DNA from: Bacteroidales bacterium UBA3630
Lineage (GTDB): Bacteria > Bacteroidota > Bacteroidia > Bacteroidales > P3
Length of the DNA: 21,326 bases
Assembly: GCA_002373995.1 (NCBI GenBank)
Contig: DFLB01000045.1
Span: 460-21,785, forward strand
Direction: 5' to 3'
Made by a program: the position numbers and the translations under genes. Within the stretch, counting starts at the first letter, position 1; each line of letters begins with the position of its first letter. This document shows positions 7,238-14,070 of the stretch, in pieces. Under the pieces are notes generated by a model. That model worked only from the letters and a program-made list of their open reading frames with translations. It did no database searches and was not told the DNA's origin.

Positions 7238-7269
7238 CAAAAGTACAAACATTTTCTGAACTGGCCAAA
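7238..7269 (-). promoter_or_regulatory. Consensus -33/-7 promoter of rnfA
   Basis: On the minus strand TTTG (7269-7266) and TACTTTTG (7245-7238) are separated by exactly 20 nt, matching the Bacteroidota -33/-7 architecture. The promoter lies between the stop of the carboxyltransferase gene (7275) and the rnfA ATG, 27 nt upstream of the latter. It therefore makes rnfA an independent transcription unit. Confidence 0.8.
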
Positions 7270-7274
7270 TTTTT

Positions 7275-9047
7275 TTATTCTAACCACCCAATCACATCGC
7301 CCTTCTTCACCATCCGGCCTTGCTGTACGCAGGTGTCGACCACCTTGCCACTCTTCGGCGAAATGACCGGCAGGATGGCATACGAAGCCTCCACTTGACC
7401 CATCGTACCCCCTTCTTTCACCTCCGTCCCGGGTGCGGGGGCCGTGCTGCGGTCGTCGAAACGCACTTCCCACAGCATCCGCCCCGTTGCGGGGGCCACG
7501 ATGGGTACCGCATTCGGATGCTTGGGGCTGATATAGTTCAGGGCTATGCTTTCGGCCGTCGTCGGAGCTGCAGGCTGGGGCTCTCGTTCGGCACGCAGCT
7601 GCGCAACCTCTTTATTGAACCTCTCTTTGGCCACTCCGCTCTTGTAGTCACGGTATTGCCGGTCGTGCATGGCCAACTCGAACAACTCTTCGTCATCCTC
7701 ACCGCGATCCCAGCCGTTCTCCTCCATCTCTTTGATGTACCCCGGCAGCGCGTCGGGATAGGCATCCTGGGGCACTCCGGTGTAGAATTCCATCCCCTGG
7801 CTCTTGGCCAGCTCGACTATCTCGGGCGCCAGCGGACCGGGCAGCTTGCCGGCACGCCCCAATATCATGCTCCACGAGTCTTTGTCTATCTGGCTGAAGC
7901 GGGGCTTCCCCTGCGCCATGGCCAGCAGGTTCATCACAGCTATATTCTTGGTATACTGGCTGAAAGGTGTCACCAGCGGGGGATATCCCAACATCGGCCA
8001 GATGTGTTCCACCTCTTGAAACAGCTGCACCGTCAATTCCTCAAAGCTGACCTCCGGCTTTCCGCTCTTTTTCAGGGCCATGTTGATGGCTCCGTGCACA
8101 CCCCTCAGGTCGCTCATCATCGACCCCATCATGCCGCCCGGCAGCCCGCAGCCCACCAGCAGCGACGTGCTGATCCTGTTGCCGGGATTGATATACAACC
8201 CCAGGAAGTCGTCGATAAACTCCTGCGTCAGCTTGCGCGCCGCCATATATGCGTCCATGTTGATCTCTTTCACCAGAAAACCGGCATCTTTCAACATCGC
8301 CTGCACGCTGATCACGTCAGGGTGCACCATGCCCCACGACAACGGCTCCATCGCGCAGTCTATCACGTCCGCACCAGCCTCGGCCACCATCAGCGTCGAC
8401 GCCATCGAGAGTCCGGGACCCGTGTGCCCGTGATACTGGACCACAATGTGCGGATACTTGGTCTTGATCTCTTTCACCAACCGACCCAGCGTCGCCGGAC
8501 GCCCCACACCGGCCATGTCCTTCAGGCAAATCTCGTCGGCGCCGAAGGCTATCAGCTTGTCCACAATGCCCATGTAGTACTCCACCGTGTGCACCGGCGA
8601 ATGCGTGATGCTCAATGCCGCCTGGCTGATCATCCCGGCTTCTTTGGCATATTTCACGCTCAGCTCCAGGTTCCTCGGATCATTCAACCCGCAAAACGAC
8701 CGCATGATGTCCACACCCTGCGCTTTCTTCACCTTCGGCATCAACTGGCGCACATCTTTCGGCACACCATACATGCGCAGCCCGTTCAACGCGCGCTCCA
8801 GCATATGCGTCTGTATCCCAGCCTTGTTGAACGCCCTTGTCCATGCGCGCACCGCCTTGTTCGGGTTCTCTCCATACATCAGGTTCACCTGCTCAAAAGC
8901 CCCTCCGTTGGTCTCTATGCGGTCAAAGCACCCCATCTCGACGATCACCGGTGCTATGCGCTCCAACTGGTCAACCCTTGGCTGGTACTTCCCGCTGCTC
9001 TGCCACATATCGCGGTAAACCAGACTGAACTTTATCTCTTTCTTCAT
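7275..9047 (-). CDS. Carboxyltransferase subunit of a biotin enzyme (pyruvate carboxylase subunit B / oxaloacetate decarboxylase alpha type)
   Basis: The 590-residue protein starts MKKEIKFSLVYRDMWQSSGK. It has the DRE-TIM carboxyltransferase barrel: R12-D13 with Q16, ETNGGAFEQ, the lysine in EICLKDMAG (K176, which is carbamylated in relatives) and the metal-binding HGH (H206, H208). The enzyme moves carboxylate between carboxybiotin and pyruvate/oxaloacetate. A conserved post-barrel domain follows (VWPMLGYPP-like, EDDEELFELAMH). The C-terminus (about 515-590) looks like a biotinyl/lipoyl domain, but the usual EAMKM reads EASYA, so no acceptor lysine is present. A separate carrier protein is probably needed. 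The start at 9047 follows AAAGG; the open frame to 9107 crosses the promoter palindrome and is rejected. The gene appears monocistronic. Confidence 0.85.
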   Translation of the reverse strand: MKKEIKFSLVYRDMWQSSGKYQPRVDQLERIAPVIVEMGCFDRIETNGGAFEQVNLMYGENPNKAVRAWTRAFNKAGIQTHMLERALNGLRMYGVPKDVRQLMPKVKKAQGVDIMRSFCGLNDPRNLELSVKYAKEAGMISQAALSITHSPVHTVEYYMGIVDKLIAFGADEICLKDMAGVGRPATLGRLVKEIKTKYPHIVVQYHGHTGPGLSMASTLMVAEAGADVIDCAMEPLSWGMVHPDVISVQAMLKDAGFLVKEINMDAYMAARKLTQEFIDDFLGLYINPGNRISTSLLVGCGLPGGMMGSMMSDLRGVHGAINMALKKSGKPEVSFEELTVQLFQEVEHIWPMLGYPPLVTPFSQYTKNIAVMNLLAMAQGKPRFSQIDKDSWSMILGRAGKLPGPLAPEIVELAKSQGMEFYTGVPQDAYPDALPGYIKEMEENGWDRGEDDEELFELAMHDRQYRDYKSGVAKERFNKEVAQLRAEREPQPAAPTTAESIALNYISPKHPNAVPIVAPATGRMLWEVRFDDRSTAPAPGTEVKEGGTMGQVEASYAILPVISPKSGKVVDTCVQQGRMVKKGDVIGWLE

Positions 9048-9071
9048 ATTGTAACCTTTTGACTTAAAAAA

Positions 9072-9104
9072 CATTACCCCAATTTGCATATAATTGGGGT
9101 AATG
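9072..9104. promoter_or_regulatory. Perfect 13-bp inverted repeat at the predicted transcription start
   Basis: Arms CATTACCCCAATT (9072-9084) and AATTGGGGTAATG (9092-9104) are perfectly complementary and separated by seven bases (TGCATAT). The upstream arm touches the -7 element at 9105-9112. The repeat therefore covers the start site and early leader of the carboxyltransferase gene. It ends 25 nt before the ATG and has no U-tract, so an operator or 5' leader hairpin is more likely than a terminator. Confidence 0.75.
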
Positions 9105-9112
9105 CAAAAATA
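9105..9112 (-). promoter_or_regulatory. Predicted -7 element of the carboxyltransferase gene
   Basis: The minus strand reads TATTTTTG followed by CA, an exact TAnnTTTG match 58 nt upstream of the ATG at 9047. It directly abuts the 13-bp inverted repeat. No -33 TTTG is obvious. Confidence 0.6.
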
Positions 9113-9171
9113 CAACTTTTTCTGCATCCGTGTAAAAAAAAACTTCCCTCTCGCCCCCTTCCCTCAGCTCA

Positions 9172-9270
9172 CCCTAAGCATATCCTAAGCATATCCTAAG
9201 CACATCCTAAGCATAACCTAAGCATAACCTAAGCACATCCTAAGCATAACCTAAGCATATCCAAGGCACC
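9172..9270. repeat. 11-bp-pitch direct repeat array, family B, copy 1
   Basis: CTAAGC occurs eight times at 9174, 9185, 9196, 9207, 9218, 9229, 9240 and 9251. A ninth, degenerate unit (CCAAGGC) is at 9262. All are exactly 11 nt apart. The four bases after CTAAGCA vary among TATC, CATC and TAAC. A pyrimidine-rich stretch (9145-9171) precedes the array. It lies about 42 nt past the TatD stop and upstream of the carboxyltransferase promoter. It is unrelated in sequence to family A but shares its pitch and location. No spacer pattern like CRISPR is present and no hairpin forms. Confidence 0.92.
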
Positions 9271-9311
9271 CCCCCCAAAAAACCGCTACTCCCGCCCCGC
9301 ACGGTCAGCCT

Positions 9312-10091
9312 CTACAGCCCGAAAAGCTCCTTCGCCGACGCCGTCGTGACCTCCTCCACCTCCTCTATGCTGATCTCGCGCAGCTCTGCTATCTTCTGCG
9401 CAATCAGGGGAATATACGCGCTCTCGTTCCTCTGGCCGCGGTGCGGCACAGGGCTCAGGTATGGCGCGTCAGTCTCCATCAGCACCCGCTCCAAGGGCAC
9501 CGCCTTGACCACCTCGGCCATCGTCGCGTTCTTGAAGGTCACCACACCGCCTATCCCAAGGTGGAAACCCATCTCCACCGCTCGCCACGCCTCCTGAACG
9601 CTCCCCCCAAAACAATGCATCACCCCACGATACCTCGGCCGGTTCATCTCCCGCAGCAACCCGAACACCTCGTTGTGCGCCTTCCTGATGTGCAGACACA
9701 CAGGCAGATCCACCTCCTCTGCCCATACCATCTGCCGCCGCAAAGCCTCGCGTTGCTGCTCCTCGTAGGTCCTGTCCCAGTACAAATCCATCCCTATCTC
9801 CCCCACAGCAACAATCGTGTTTTCTTGTATCGACTTCAAAGTGAGGCGGCTGTGCACATGCGCCAACTCCTCCTCAAAGTTCTCCTTCACCGACGTTGGA
9901 TGCAACCCCGCCATCGACCTGAAGCACTCTGGATGCGTACGTTGCAATGCCTCCAGTCGTGGTGTGCTCCCGCTGTCGATGTCGGGCAGCAGCATCATGC
10001 CCACTCCCGCATCAACGGCACGTCTCACAGCATCTTCGCGGTCGCCGTCAAAGGCCTCGTCATATAGGTGGCAATGTGTATCAATCAGCAT
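9312..10091 (-). CDS. TatD family metal-dependent hydrolase (DNase)
   Basis: This 259-residue TIM-barrel hydrolase shows all TatD metal ligands: DTHCH (H6, H8), GEIGMD (E98), CLHIRKAH (H134), GVMHCFGGS (H159) and METDAPYLSP (D208). TatD enzymes are metal-dependent 3'-5' exonucleases or deoxyribonucleases linked to DNA repair and turnover. Length is normal for the family. An in-frame TTG at 10121 would add ten residues and overlap the previous gene, but the ATG at 10091 gives the standard N-terminus MLIDTHCHLY. It is the last gene of a three-gene unit after DUF2795 and DUF2520, and array B1 follows its stop. The exact substrate cannot be told from sequence. Confidence 0.93.
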   Translation of the reverse strand: MLIDTHCHLYDEAFDGDREDAVRRAVDAGVGMMLLPDIDSGSTPRLEALQRTHPECFRSMAGLHPTSVKENFEEELAHVHSRLTLKSIQENTIVAVGEIGMDLYWDRTYEEQQREALRRQMVWAEEVDLPVCLHIRKAHNEVFGLLREMNRPRYRGVMHCFGGSVQEAWRAVEMGFHLGIGGVVTFKNATMAEVVKAVPLERVLMETDAPYLSPVPHRGQRNESAYIPLIAQKIAELREISIEEVEEVTTASAKELFGL

Positions 10092-10117
10092 GGCAGGATA
10101 ATGGGGTGTGCTGTCCG

Positions 10118-10888
10118 TCAAGTATTCTTCATAATCAGCTCGGTAAGCCGGTTGTAGAGGTCAAGCGCTTCTGGCTCGTCGGCCAGCAGGCGGCGTTGCG
10201 ATTCGATGGTCTTCATGTCGCGCCGCGCAGCCGGTCCCGTCTGCTGAAGCCACAGGTCGCCGTAGTCCCACTTGCCCAACGTCTGCTCTGCCAGCGGCCG
10301 CAGCATCTCGAAATCCATCCCGCACTCCCGCATGTGCTTCTGCGCCATCGCGTTGAGCGCGTTGACAAAATTGCTCACCATCACCGACGCCAAGTGCGCA
10401 TGGCGCCGCTGCTCGTAGCCAAGGCGATAGATGTGCGTGCTGACCTGCTCCATCAGCTCCTCTATCGCCGCTTCCGTCTGCGCCGTGTTGCCCTCGATGC
10501 AGAGCGGCAACCGGCTGTAGTCCATGGCAATATCCCGCACAAAAGTCTGTGGCGACCACACCACGCCATACCTCCGGCTCACCGGCTTCAGCACCGTGGC
10601 TGGCGTCGTGCCCGACGTGTGCACCACCAACGCGTCGCCAAGCCGCAGGTCAAGAGCCAAATCATACAAGGAATCGTCGCTGACAGCAAGCAGGTATACG
10701 TCTGCATCCTCGTCCAATCGCCGCCAGTCGTTGATAGCTTGTGCGTCGATGCGCCGTGCCAGCAACTGGGCATGCTCCAGCGATCGCGATAGTACTTGTC
10801 TTATGCTGCATCCTGCCCCGTACAGCGCCAAGGCAAGATGAGTCCCCACATTGCCCGCTCCGACAATACTAATATTCGTCTTCTTCAA
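10118..10888 (-). CDS. Rossmann-fold and DUF2520 domain protein (NAD(P)-binding, function unassigned)
   Basis: The protein has 256 residues from a TTG start. The N-terminus KKTNISIVGAGNVGTHLALAL is a clear dinucleotide-binding Rossmann motif. The middle carries AVSDDSLYDLA and VVHTSGTTP, and the C-terminal half is the helical DUF2520 domain (HLASVMVSNFVNALNAMA). The architecture resembles pyrroline-5-carboxylate reductase and related dehydrogenases, but the reaction is not established. Start choice is uncertain: an ATG at 10942 would add 18 residues that lie wholly inside the DUF2795 gene in another frame. The TTG at 10888 puts the Rossmann strand at residue 2 and leaves a 20-nt overlap. The gene is co-transcribed between DUF2795 and tatD. 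Confidence 0.85.
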   Translation of the reverse strand: MKKTNISIVGAGNVGTHLALALYGAGCSIRQVLSRSLEHAQLLARRIDAQAINDWRRLDEDADVYLLAVSDDSLYDLALDLRLGDALVVHTSGTTPATVLKPVSRRYGVVWSPQTFVRDIAMDYSRLPLCIEGNTAQTEAAIEELMEQVSTHIYRLGYEQRRHAHLASVMVSNFVNALNAMAQKHMRECGMDFEMLRPLAEQTLGKWDYGDLWLQQTGPAARRDMKTIESQRRLLADEPEALDLYNRLTELIMKNT

Positions 10889-11090
10889 AGAAAAAATCTT
10901 CTTTGGTGGGGTAGTCGGGCCAGATGTCCTCGATGGTCTCATACTGATCTCCCTCGTCCTCTATCTCCTGCAGGTTCTCTATCACCTCCATCGGAGCCCC
11001 GGTACGTTGCGCGTAATCAATCAATTCTTCCTTCGTGGCGGGCCAGGGGGCATCCTCCAGCTTGGAGGCCAATTCTAATGTCCAATACAT
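10869..11090 (-). CDS. DUF2795 domain protein
   Basis: This 73-residue acidic protein begins MYWTLELASKLEDAPWPATK, continues with ELIDYAQRTGAPMEVIENLQ and ends in a strongly acidic tail (FFFEEDEY). It matches the compact DUF2795 form widespread in Bacteroidota, where near-identical sequences sit in one copy per genome. The function is unknown to me. There is no signal peptide or membrane segment, so it is probably cytoplasmic. It is the first gene of the operon with the DUF2520 and TatD genes, with a -7 element 24 nt upstream. Its last codons overlap the predicted start of the DUF2520 gene, suggesting translational coupling. Confidence 0.9.
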   Translation of the reverse strand: MYWTLELASKLEDAPWPATKEELIDYAQRTGAPMEVIENLQEIEDEGDQYETIEDIWPDYPTKEDFFFEEDEY

Positions 11091-11114
11091 ACTCTGTTAC
11101 TCCAAAAATTTTTG

Positions 11115-11122
11115 CAAAAGTA
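11115..11122 (-). promoter_or_regulatory. Predicted -7 element of the DUF2795-DUF2520-tatD operon
   Basis: The minus strand reads TACTTTTG followed by CA, an exact match, 24 nt upstream of the ATG at 11090. The -33 region is occupied by a short inverted repeat instead of a clear TTTG. Confidence 0.6.
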
Positions 11123-11127
11123 CACCT

Positions 11128-11145
11128 TTTTCCAATACTGGAAAA
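11128..11145. promoter_or_regulatory. Short inverted repeat upstream of the DUF2795 promoter
   Basis: Arms TTTTCCA (11128-11134) and TGGAAAA (11139-11145) flank ATAC. The repeat lies six bases upstream of the -7 element and 12 nt past the stop of the adenosyltransferase gene. It could be an operator over the -33 region or a weak 3' hairpin. No U-tract follows, so neither role is certain. Confidence 0.35.
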
Positions 11146-11157
11146 TAAATTTTTCAA

Positions 11158-11703
11158 TCAGTTGATATACAAGTCTTCCTCTTTGCCTTCCAGCACCACC
11201 ACCTGCCGGGCAAGCACAAAGAGGTAGTCCGACAGACGGTTCAGGTAGCGCATCAGCACAGCATCGACCGCCGCCTGCCGCGCAAGGCTCACCACCCTCC
11301 GCTCGGCGCGTCGGCACACCGTGCGGCACACGTGGCACTCCGCGCCTGTCCTGTTGCCGCCGGCTATGACAAAGTTGTGCAACTTCGGCAGCTGGTCGCT
11401 GATGGTGTCAATCTGCCGCTCCAGTATCTCGATTTCTTCCTCGGCCAGCTGCGGCAGCCGTTGGTATATCTCGCTGTCCTCCGTCGCCAACAGCGTCTGC
11501 AGCGTGAAGAGGTTGTGCTGCACAGCCTTCAGCTCGTCATAGTAGCCACCCGCCAGCGGGCGCACCATCTCCGCCAGCAGGCCGATGTGCGAGTTCAACT
11601 CGTCAACAGTGCCGTAAGCCTCTACGCGCACATCGTCTTTCTCTACGCGGCTCCCGCCTACAAGCGACGTCGTGCCGCCATCGCCGGTCTTCGTGTATAT
11701 CAT
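11158..11703 (-). CDS. PduO-type cob(I)alamin adenosyltransferase
   Basis: This 181-residue enzyme transfers adenosyl from ATP to cob(I)alamin, making coenzyme B12. It opens with the family signature IYTKTGDGGTTSLVGGSRV, the ATP-binding stretch, followed by RVEAYGTVDELNSHIG. The C-terminal helices carry HVCRTVCRRAERR and YLNRLSDYLFVLAR, the conserved Arg/Asn/Asp-rich active-site region. Length is normal. The ATG overlaps the stop of the Nfu gene as ATGA, so it is the last gene of the five-gene operon starting at the S41 protease. Adenosylcobalamin would serve enzymes such as methylmalonyl-CoA mutase, which are not in this window. A cysteine pair (HVCRTVC) is present but its role is unknown. 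Confidence 0.93.
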   Translation of the reverse strand: MIYTKTGDGGTTSLVGGSRVEKDDVRVEAYGTVDELNSHIGLLAEMVRPLAGGYYDELKAVQHNLFTLQTLLATEDSEIYQRLPQLAEEEIEILERQIDTISDQLPKLHNFVIAGGNRTGAECHVCRTVCRRAERRVVSLARQAAVDAVLMRYLNRLSDYLFVLARQVVVLEGKEEDLYIN

Positions 11704-11945
11704 ATCTTCTCTACTGATTTAACCTCGGGTATCACCCTCTTGATAGCTTGCTCTATGCCTTGCTTGAGGGTCTGCATGGCGTGCGGGCAACTGCCGCAGT
11801 GACCCTTCAGGCGCACCATGACAACCCCCTCGGCCGTCATGTCCACGTATTCCACATCGCCCCCATCCTGCTGCAGGTACGGGCGTATCTGCGCCAAAGC
11901 GTTCTTCACCTTTTGCTCTACGGCGGCTTTCTCTTGGTCGGTCAT
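11700..11945 (-). CDS. NifU C-terminal domain (Nfu-type) iron-sulfur scaffold protein
   Basis: This 81-residue protein consists of one Nfu domain: VKNALAQIRPYLQQDGGDVE followed by GVVMVRLKGHCGSCPHAMQT. The CxxC pair (CGSC) is the site where Nfu dimers hold a 4Fe-4S cluster for delivery to apoproteins. The start MTDQEK is an ATG at 11945, two bases after the mrp stop; the longer open frame upstream lies inside mrp and is discarded. The stop overlaps the adenosyltransferase ATG. Being next to the Mrp-type cluster carrier strongly suggests a joint role in iron-sulfur cluster transfer. No other domain is present, so it is a minimal Nfu. Confidence 0.93.
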   Translation of the reverse strand: MTDQEKAAVEQKVKNALAQIRPYLQQDGGDVEYVDMTAEGVVMVRLKGHCGSCPHAMQTLKQGIEQAIKRVIPEVKSVEKI

Positions 11946-11947
11946 AT

Positions 11948-13027
11948 CTATTTGATTTTGAGTTTGCAAATCTCGGTGATGGTGTTGCGTGCCAGCTGGT
12001 CGAAGGCCTCGCGCACAGCGTCTTCTGTCTTGTCGGGCGTGTAGAGCGCTGCGGGTTTCCCGCTGTCCCCGCTCTCGGCAATGCTTTGCACCAGCGGTAT
12101 CTCGCCCAGCAGCGGAATGTTCATCTCCTCTGCAAGCTTCCGGCAACCGCCCTTGCCGAAGATGTAGTATTTGTTCTGCGGCAACTCGGCAGGTGTAAAG
12201 TAGGCCATGTTCTCCACAAAACCCAGCACCGGAATGTTCACCGCCTCGTTGCGGAACAACTCCACGCCTCTCACCACGTCGGCCAGCGCCACCTGCTGCG
12301 GCGTGCTGACGATGATGGCTCCGCTGACGGGGATGCTCTGCGCCAGCGTGAGCTGTATGTCGCCCGTTCCGGGAGGCATGTCCACTACCAGGTAGTCTAT
12401 CTCGCCCCACCATGTCTCGCCAAGCAACTGCTTCAGCGCCCCGCTCGCCATAGGACCGCGCCACGCCAGCGCTTTGTTCGCATCTACAAAGAACCCTACA
12501 CTCATCAACTTGATGCCGTATTTCTCCACGGGCAGCATGTACGTCTTGTCGCCCACGCGGTGTCCGTAGATCTCTTCGCCTTCTACTCCCAGCATGATGG
12601 GTATCGACGGCCCGTAGATATCAGCATCGACCAACCCCACCTTCGCGCCAGTCTTGGCCAGCGCTATCGCCAGGTTGACAGCCACCGTGCTCTTCCCGAC
12701 GCCGCCTTTGCCAGAGGCAACGACGACCGTGTGGTGTATGTGCTTAAACACTTCCTTGAACTCTTCTTTCGGGTCAGGTTGCGGCTTGGAGGTGAGGTTG
12801 ATCTCCACCTCCGCCTCCCGGTCGACAAGCTCGTGGATGGCGTTGACGCAGTCGTCGCTCATCTTCTTTTTCATCGGGCAGGCAGGCGTCGTAAGCACCA
12901 GGTCGAAACTGACCTTCTTCCCCTCCACCTTGATGTTCTCTATCATCCCCAGCTCCGTGAGGCTTCGGCCCAAGTCGGGGTCGTTGACGTGACCCAGGGC
13001 CATCTCTATCTGTGTTGTGGTTATCAT
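11948..13027 (-). CDS. mrp: Mrp/NBP35 family P-loop ATPase, iron-sulfur cluster carrier
   Basis: The 359-residue protein has an N-terminal MIP18/DUF59 domain (about 1-80, TTPACPMKKKM) and a ParA-like ATPase. The deviant Walker A is ASGKGGVGKST (104-114), with VDADIYGPSIP (133-143) and DYLVVDMPPGTGD (211-223) following. Members carry 4Fe-4S clusters between proteins in the cytoplasm. The CxxC pair that binds the shared cluster in most Mrp/ApbC proteins should follow ENM, but here the sequence is ENMAYFTPAELPQNKYY, with no cysteine. This form appears common in Bacteroidota. The start ATG overlaps the TlpA-like stop as ATGA. It sits beside Nfu, which retains its CxxC. Confidence 0.93.
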   Translation of the reverse strand: MITTTQIEMALGHVNDPDLGRSLTELGMIENIKVEGKKVSFDLVLTTPACPMKKKMSDDCVNAIHELVDREAEVEINLTSKPQPDPKEEFKEVFKHIHHTVVVASGKGGVGKSTVAVNLAIALAKTGAKVGLVDADIYGPSIPIMLGVEGEEIYGHRVGDKTYMLPVEKYGIKLMSVGFFVDANKALAWRGPMASGALKQLLGETWWGEIDYLVVDMPPGTGDIQLTLAQSIPVSGAIIVSTPQQVALADVVRGVELFRNEAVNIPVLGFVENMAYFTPAELPQNKYYIFGKGGCRKLAEEMNIPLLGEIPLVQSIAESGDSGKPAALYTPDKTEDAVREAFDQLARNTITEICKLKIK

Positions 13028-14070
13028 TGTCCGAATATTTCTTGTAGTTTCTGTTCCAATTGGTATCCCCGCAAATTACGTGCCAATACCTTCCCGTCGC
13101 GGTCAACCAGCACCGTGGCCGGTATCGAGCTGATGCCGTAGAGCCGACCCGCGGCCGAGTTCCAGTATTGCAAATCGCTCACATGGTCGGGCCACGTGAG
13201 GTTGTCTTTCTTGATGGCCGCCACCCACCGCTCGCGCTCTTTGTCTAACGACACGCTGTAGATCTCAAAACCCTTGTCGTGGTACTTCTGGTACATCCGC
13301 ACCACGTTGGGATTTTCCATCCGGCACGGGCCGCACCACGATGCCCAGAAGTCTATCAGCACCACCCGCCCGCGCAGGTCGCTCAGCCGGCGCACACGCC
13401 CGGACGTGTCGGGCAGCGCTATGTCCGGCGCCTCCATGCCCGCTACGATGCCCAGCGCCTTCACTTTCTGGTCAAGGTGACGCACGAAGCCGTTGTCTGG
13501 ATAGCGGCTTATCAGGTTGTCGCGCACCTCCCTGTACAGGCCCGCATATTGCTCTATGGCGTTGTCAAAGTAGGTGACAAGGAAGGCACTCATCAACTCC
13601 GCCGGGTTTTCGCCCACTAACTGCTCCATACGCTCCGGCAGCTTGGCTATCAGCGTCGTGTCTTCCAGCACATCGGCTATCAGGTTGTTGTATTGGCGGT
13701 AGAGCTCCATGTTCTTCGACCCCTTGACGCTGCCAATGCGTAGAAAATCGGTCGCCGGCAGGTAGTCTACGCTCATGCTCGCTTTCTCCTTGGGCAGCAG
13801 CAGCACGTGGAGCATGGCCGATTTCTCTCGGGTGGTGCCGATGGCCATAAACAGAGGGTCGGCGGTCTCGCGTTCCACCTTGATGTTGTGCCGCGAGTCA
13901 GGAGTCAGCGTGTCGGTGGGCACCAAACGCCCCCCGCGGGTCTCGCGAAGCACGATGCGCTCGCCGTCGGCAAGCCCGTTCACGTTGACCGTGATGCTGG
14001 TCTTTTGGGCCGTCGCAGCCATCGGTAGCAGGGCTATCATGGCTATCAGTATCCTTTTCATGGTCTTCAT
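13024..14070 (-). CDS. TlpA-like thioredoxin-domain protein, exported
   Basis: The protein has 348 residues. A signal peptide (about 1-22, MKTMKRILIAMIALLPMAAT) ends before AQKT, so the protein is periplasmic. An N-terminal beta-rich DUF4369-like domain (23-115) is followed by a helical linker and a TlpA/ResA thioredoxin domain (about 212-348). That domain has FWASWCGPCRM, with the redox pair C246/C249, and a cis-proline in SSIPATV (P317). Such proteins reduce disulfides in envelope proteins or cytochromes. The start at 14070 overlaps the S41 protease stop as ATGA, and a second ATG at 14061 is possible. The longer open frame upstream is inside the protease gene. Position after a periplasmic protease suggests an envelope quality-control role, which is inference. 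Confidence 0.9.
   Translation of the reverse strand: MKTMKRILIAMIALLPMAATAQKTSITVNVNGLADGERIVLRETRGGRLVPTDTLTPDSRHNIKVERETADPLFMAIGTTREKSAMLHVLLLPKEKASMSVDYLPATDFLRIGSVKGSKNMELYRQYNNLIADVLEDTTLIAKLPERMEQLVGENPAELMSAFLVTYFDNAIEQYAGLYREVRDNLISRYPDNGFVRHLDQKVKALGIVAGMEAPDIALPDTSGRVRRLSDLRGRVVLIDFWASWCGPCRMENPNVVRMYQKYHDKGFEIYSVSLDKERERWVAAIKKDNLTWPDHVSDLQYWNSAAGRLYGISSIPATVLVDRDGKVLARNLRGYQLEQKLQEIFGQ

Noticed and set aside
7320..9062. 580-residue open frame on the plus strand opposite the carboxyltransferase gene
   Set aside because: It is a shadow: the minus strand encodes a full conserved enzyme. The plus product is rich in His, Arg and Gln with no recognisable motif.
9172..9270. CRISPR array
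   Set aside because: The units are 11 nt with no unique spacers, and no cas genes are nearby.
10889..10942. N-terminal extension of the DUF2520 protein from an ATG
   Set aside because: It encodes a Pro/Ser/Thr-rich stretch that is just the DUF2795 tail in another frame. It is kept as a possibility but not preferred.
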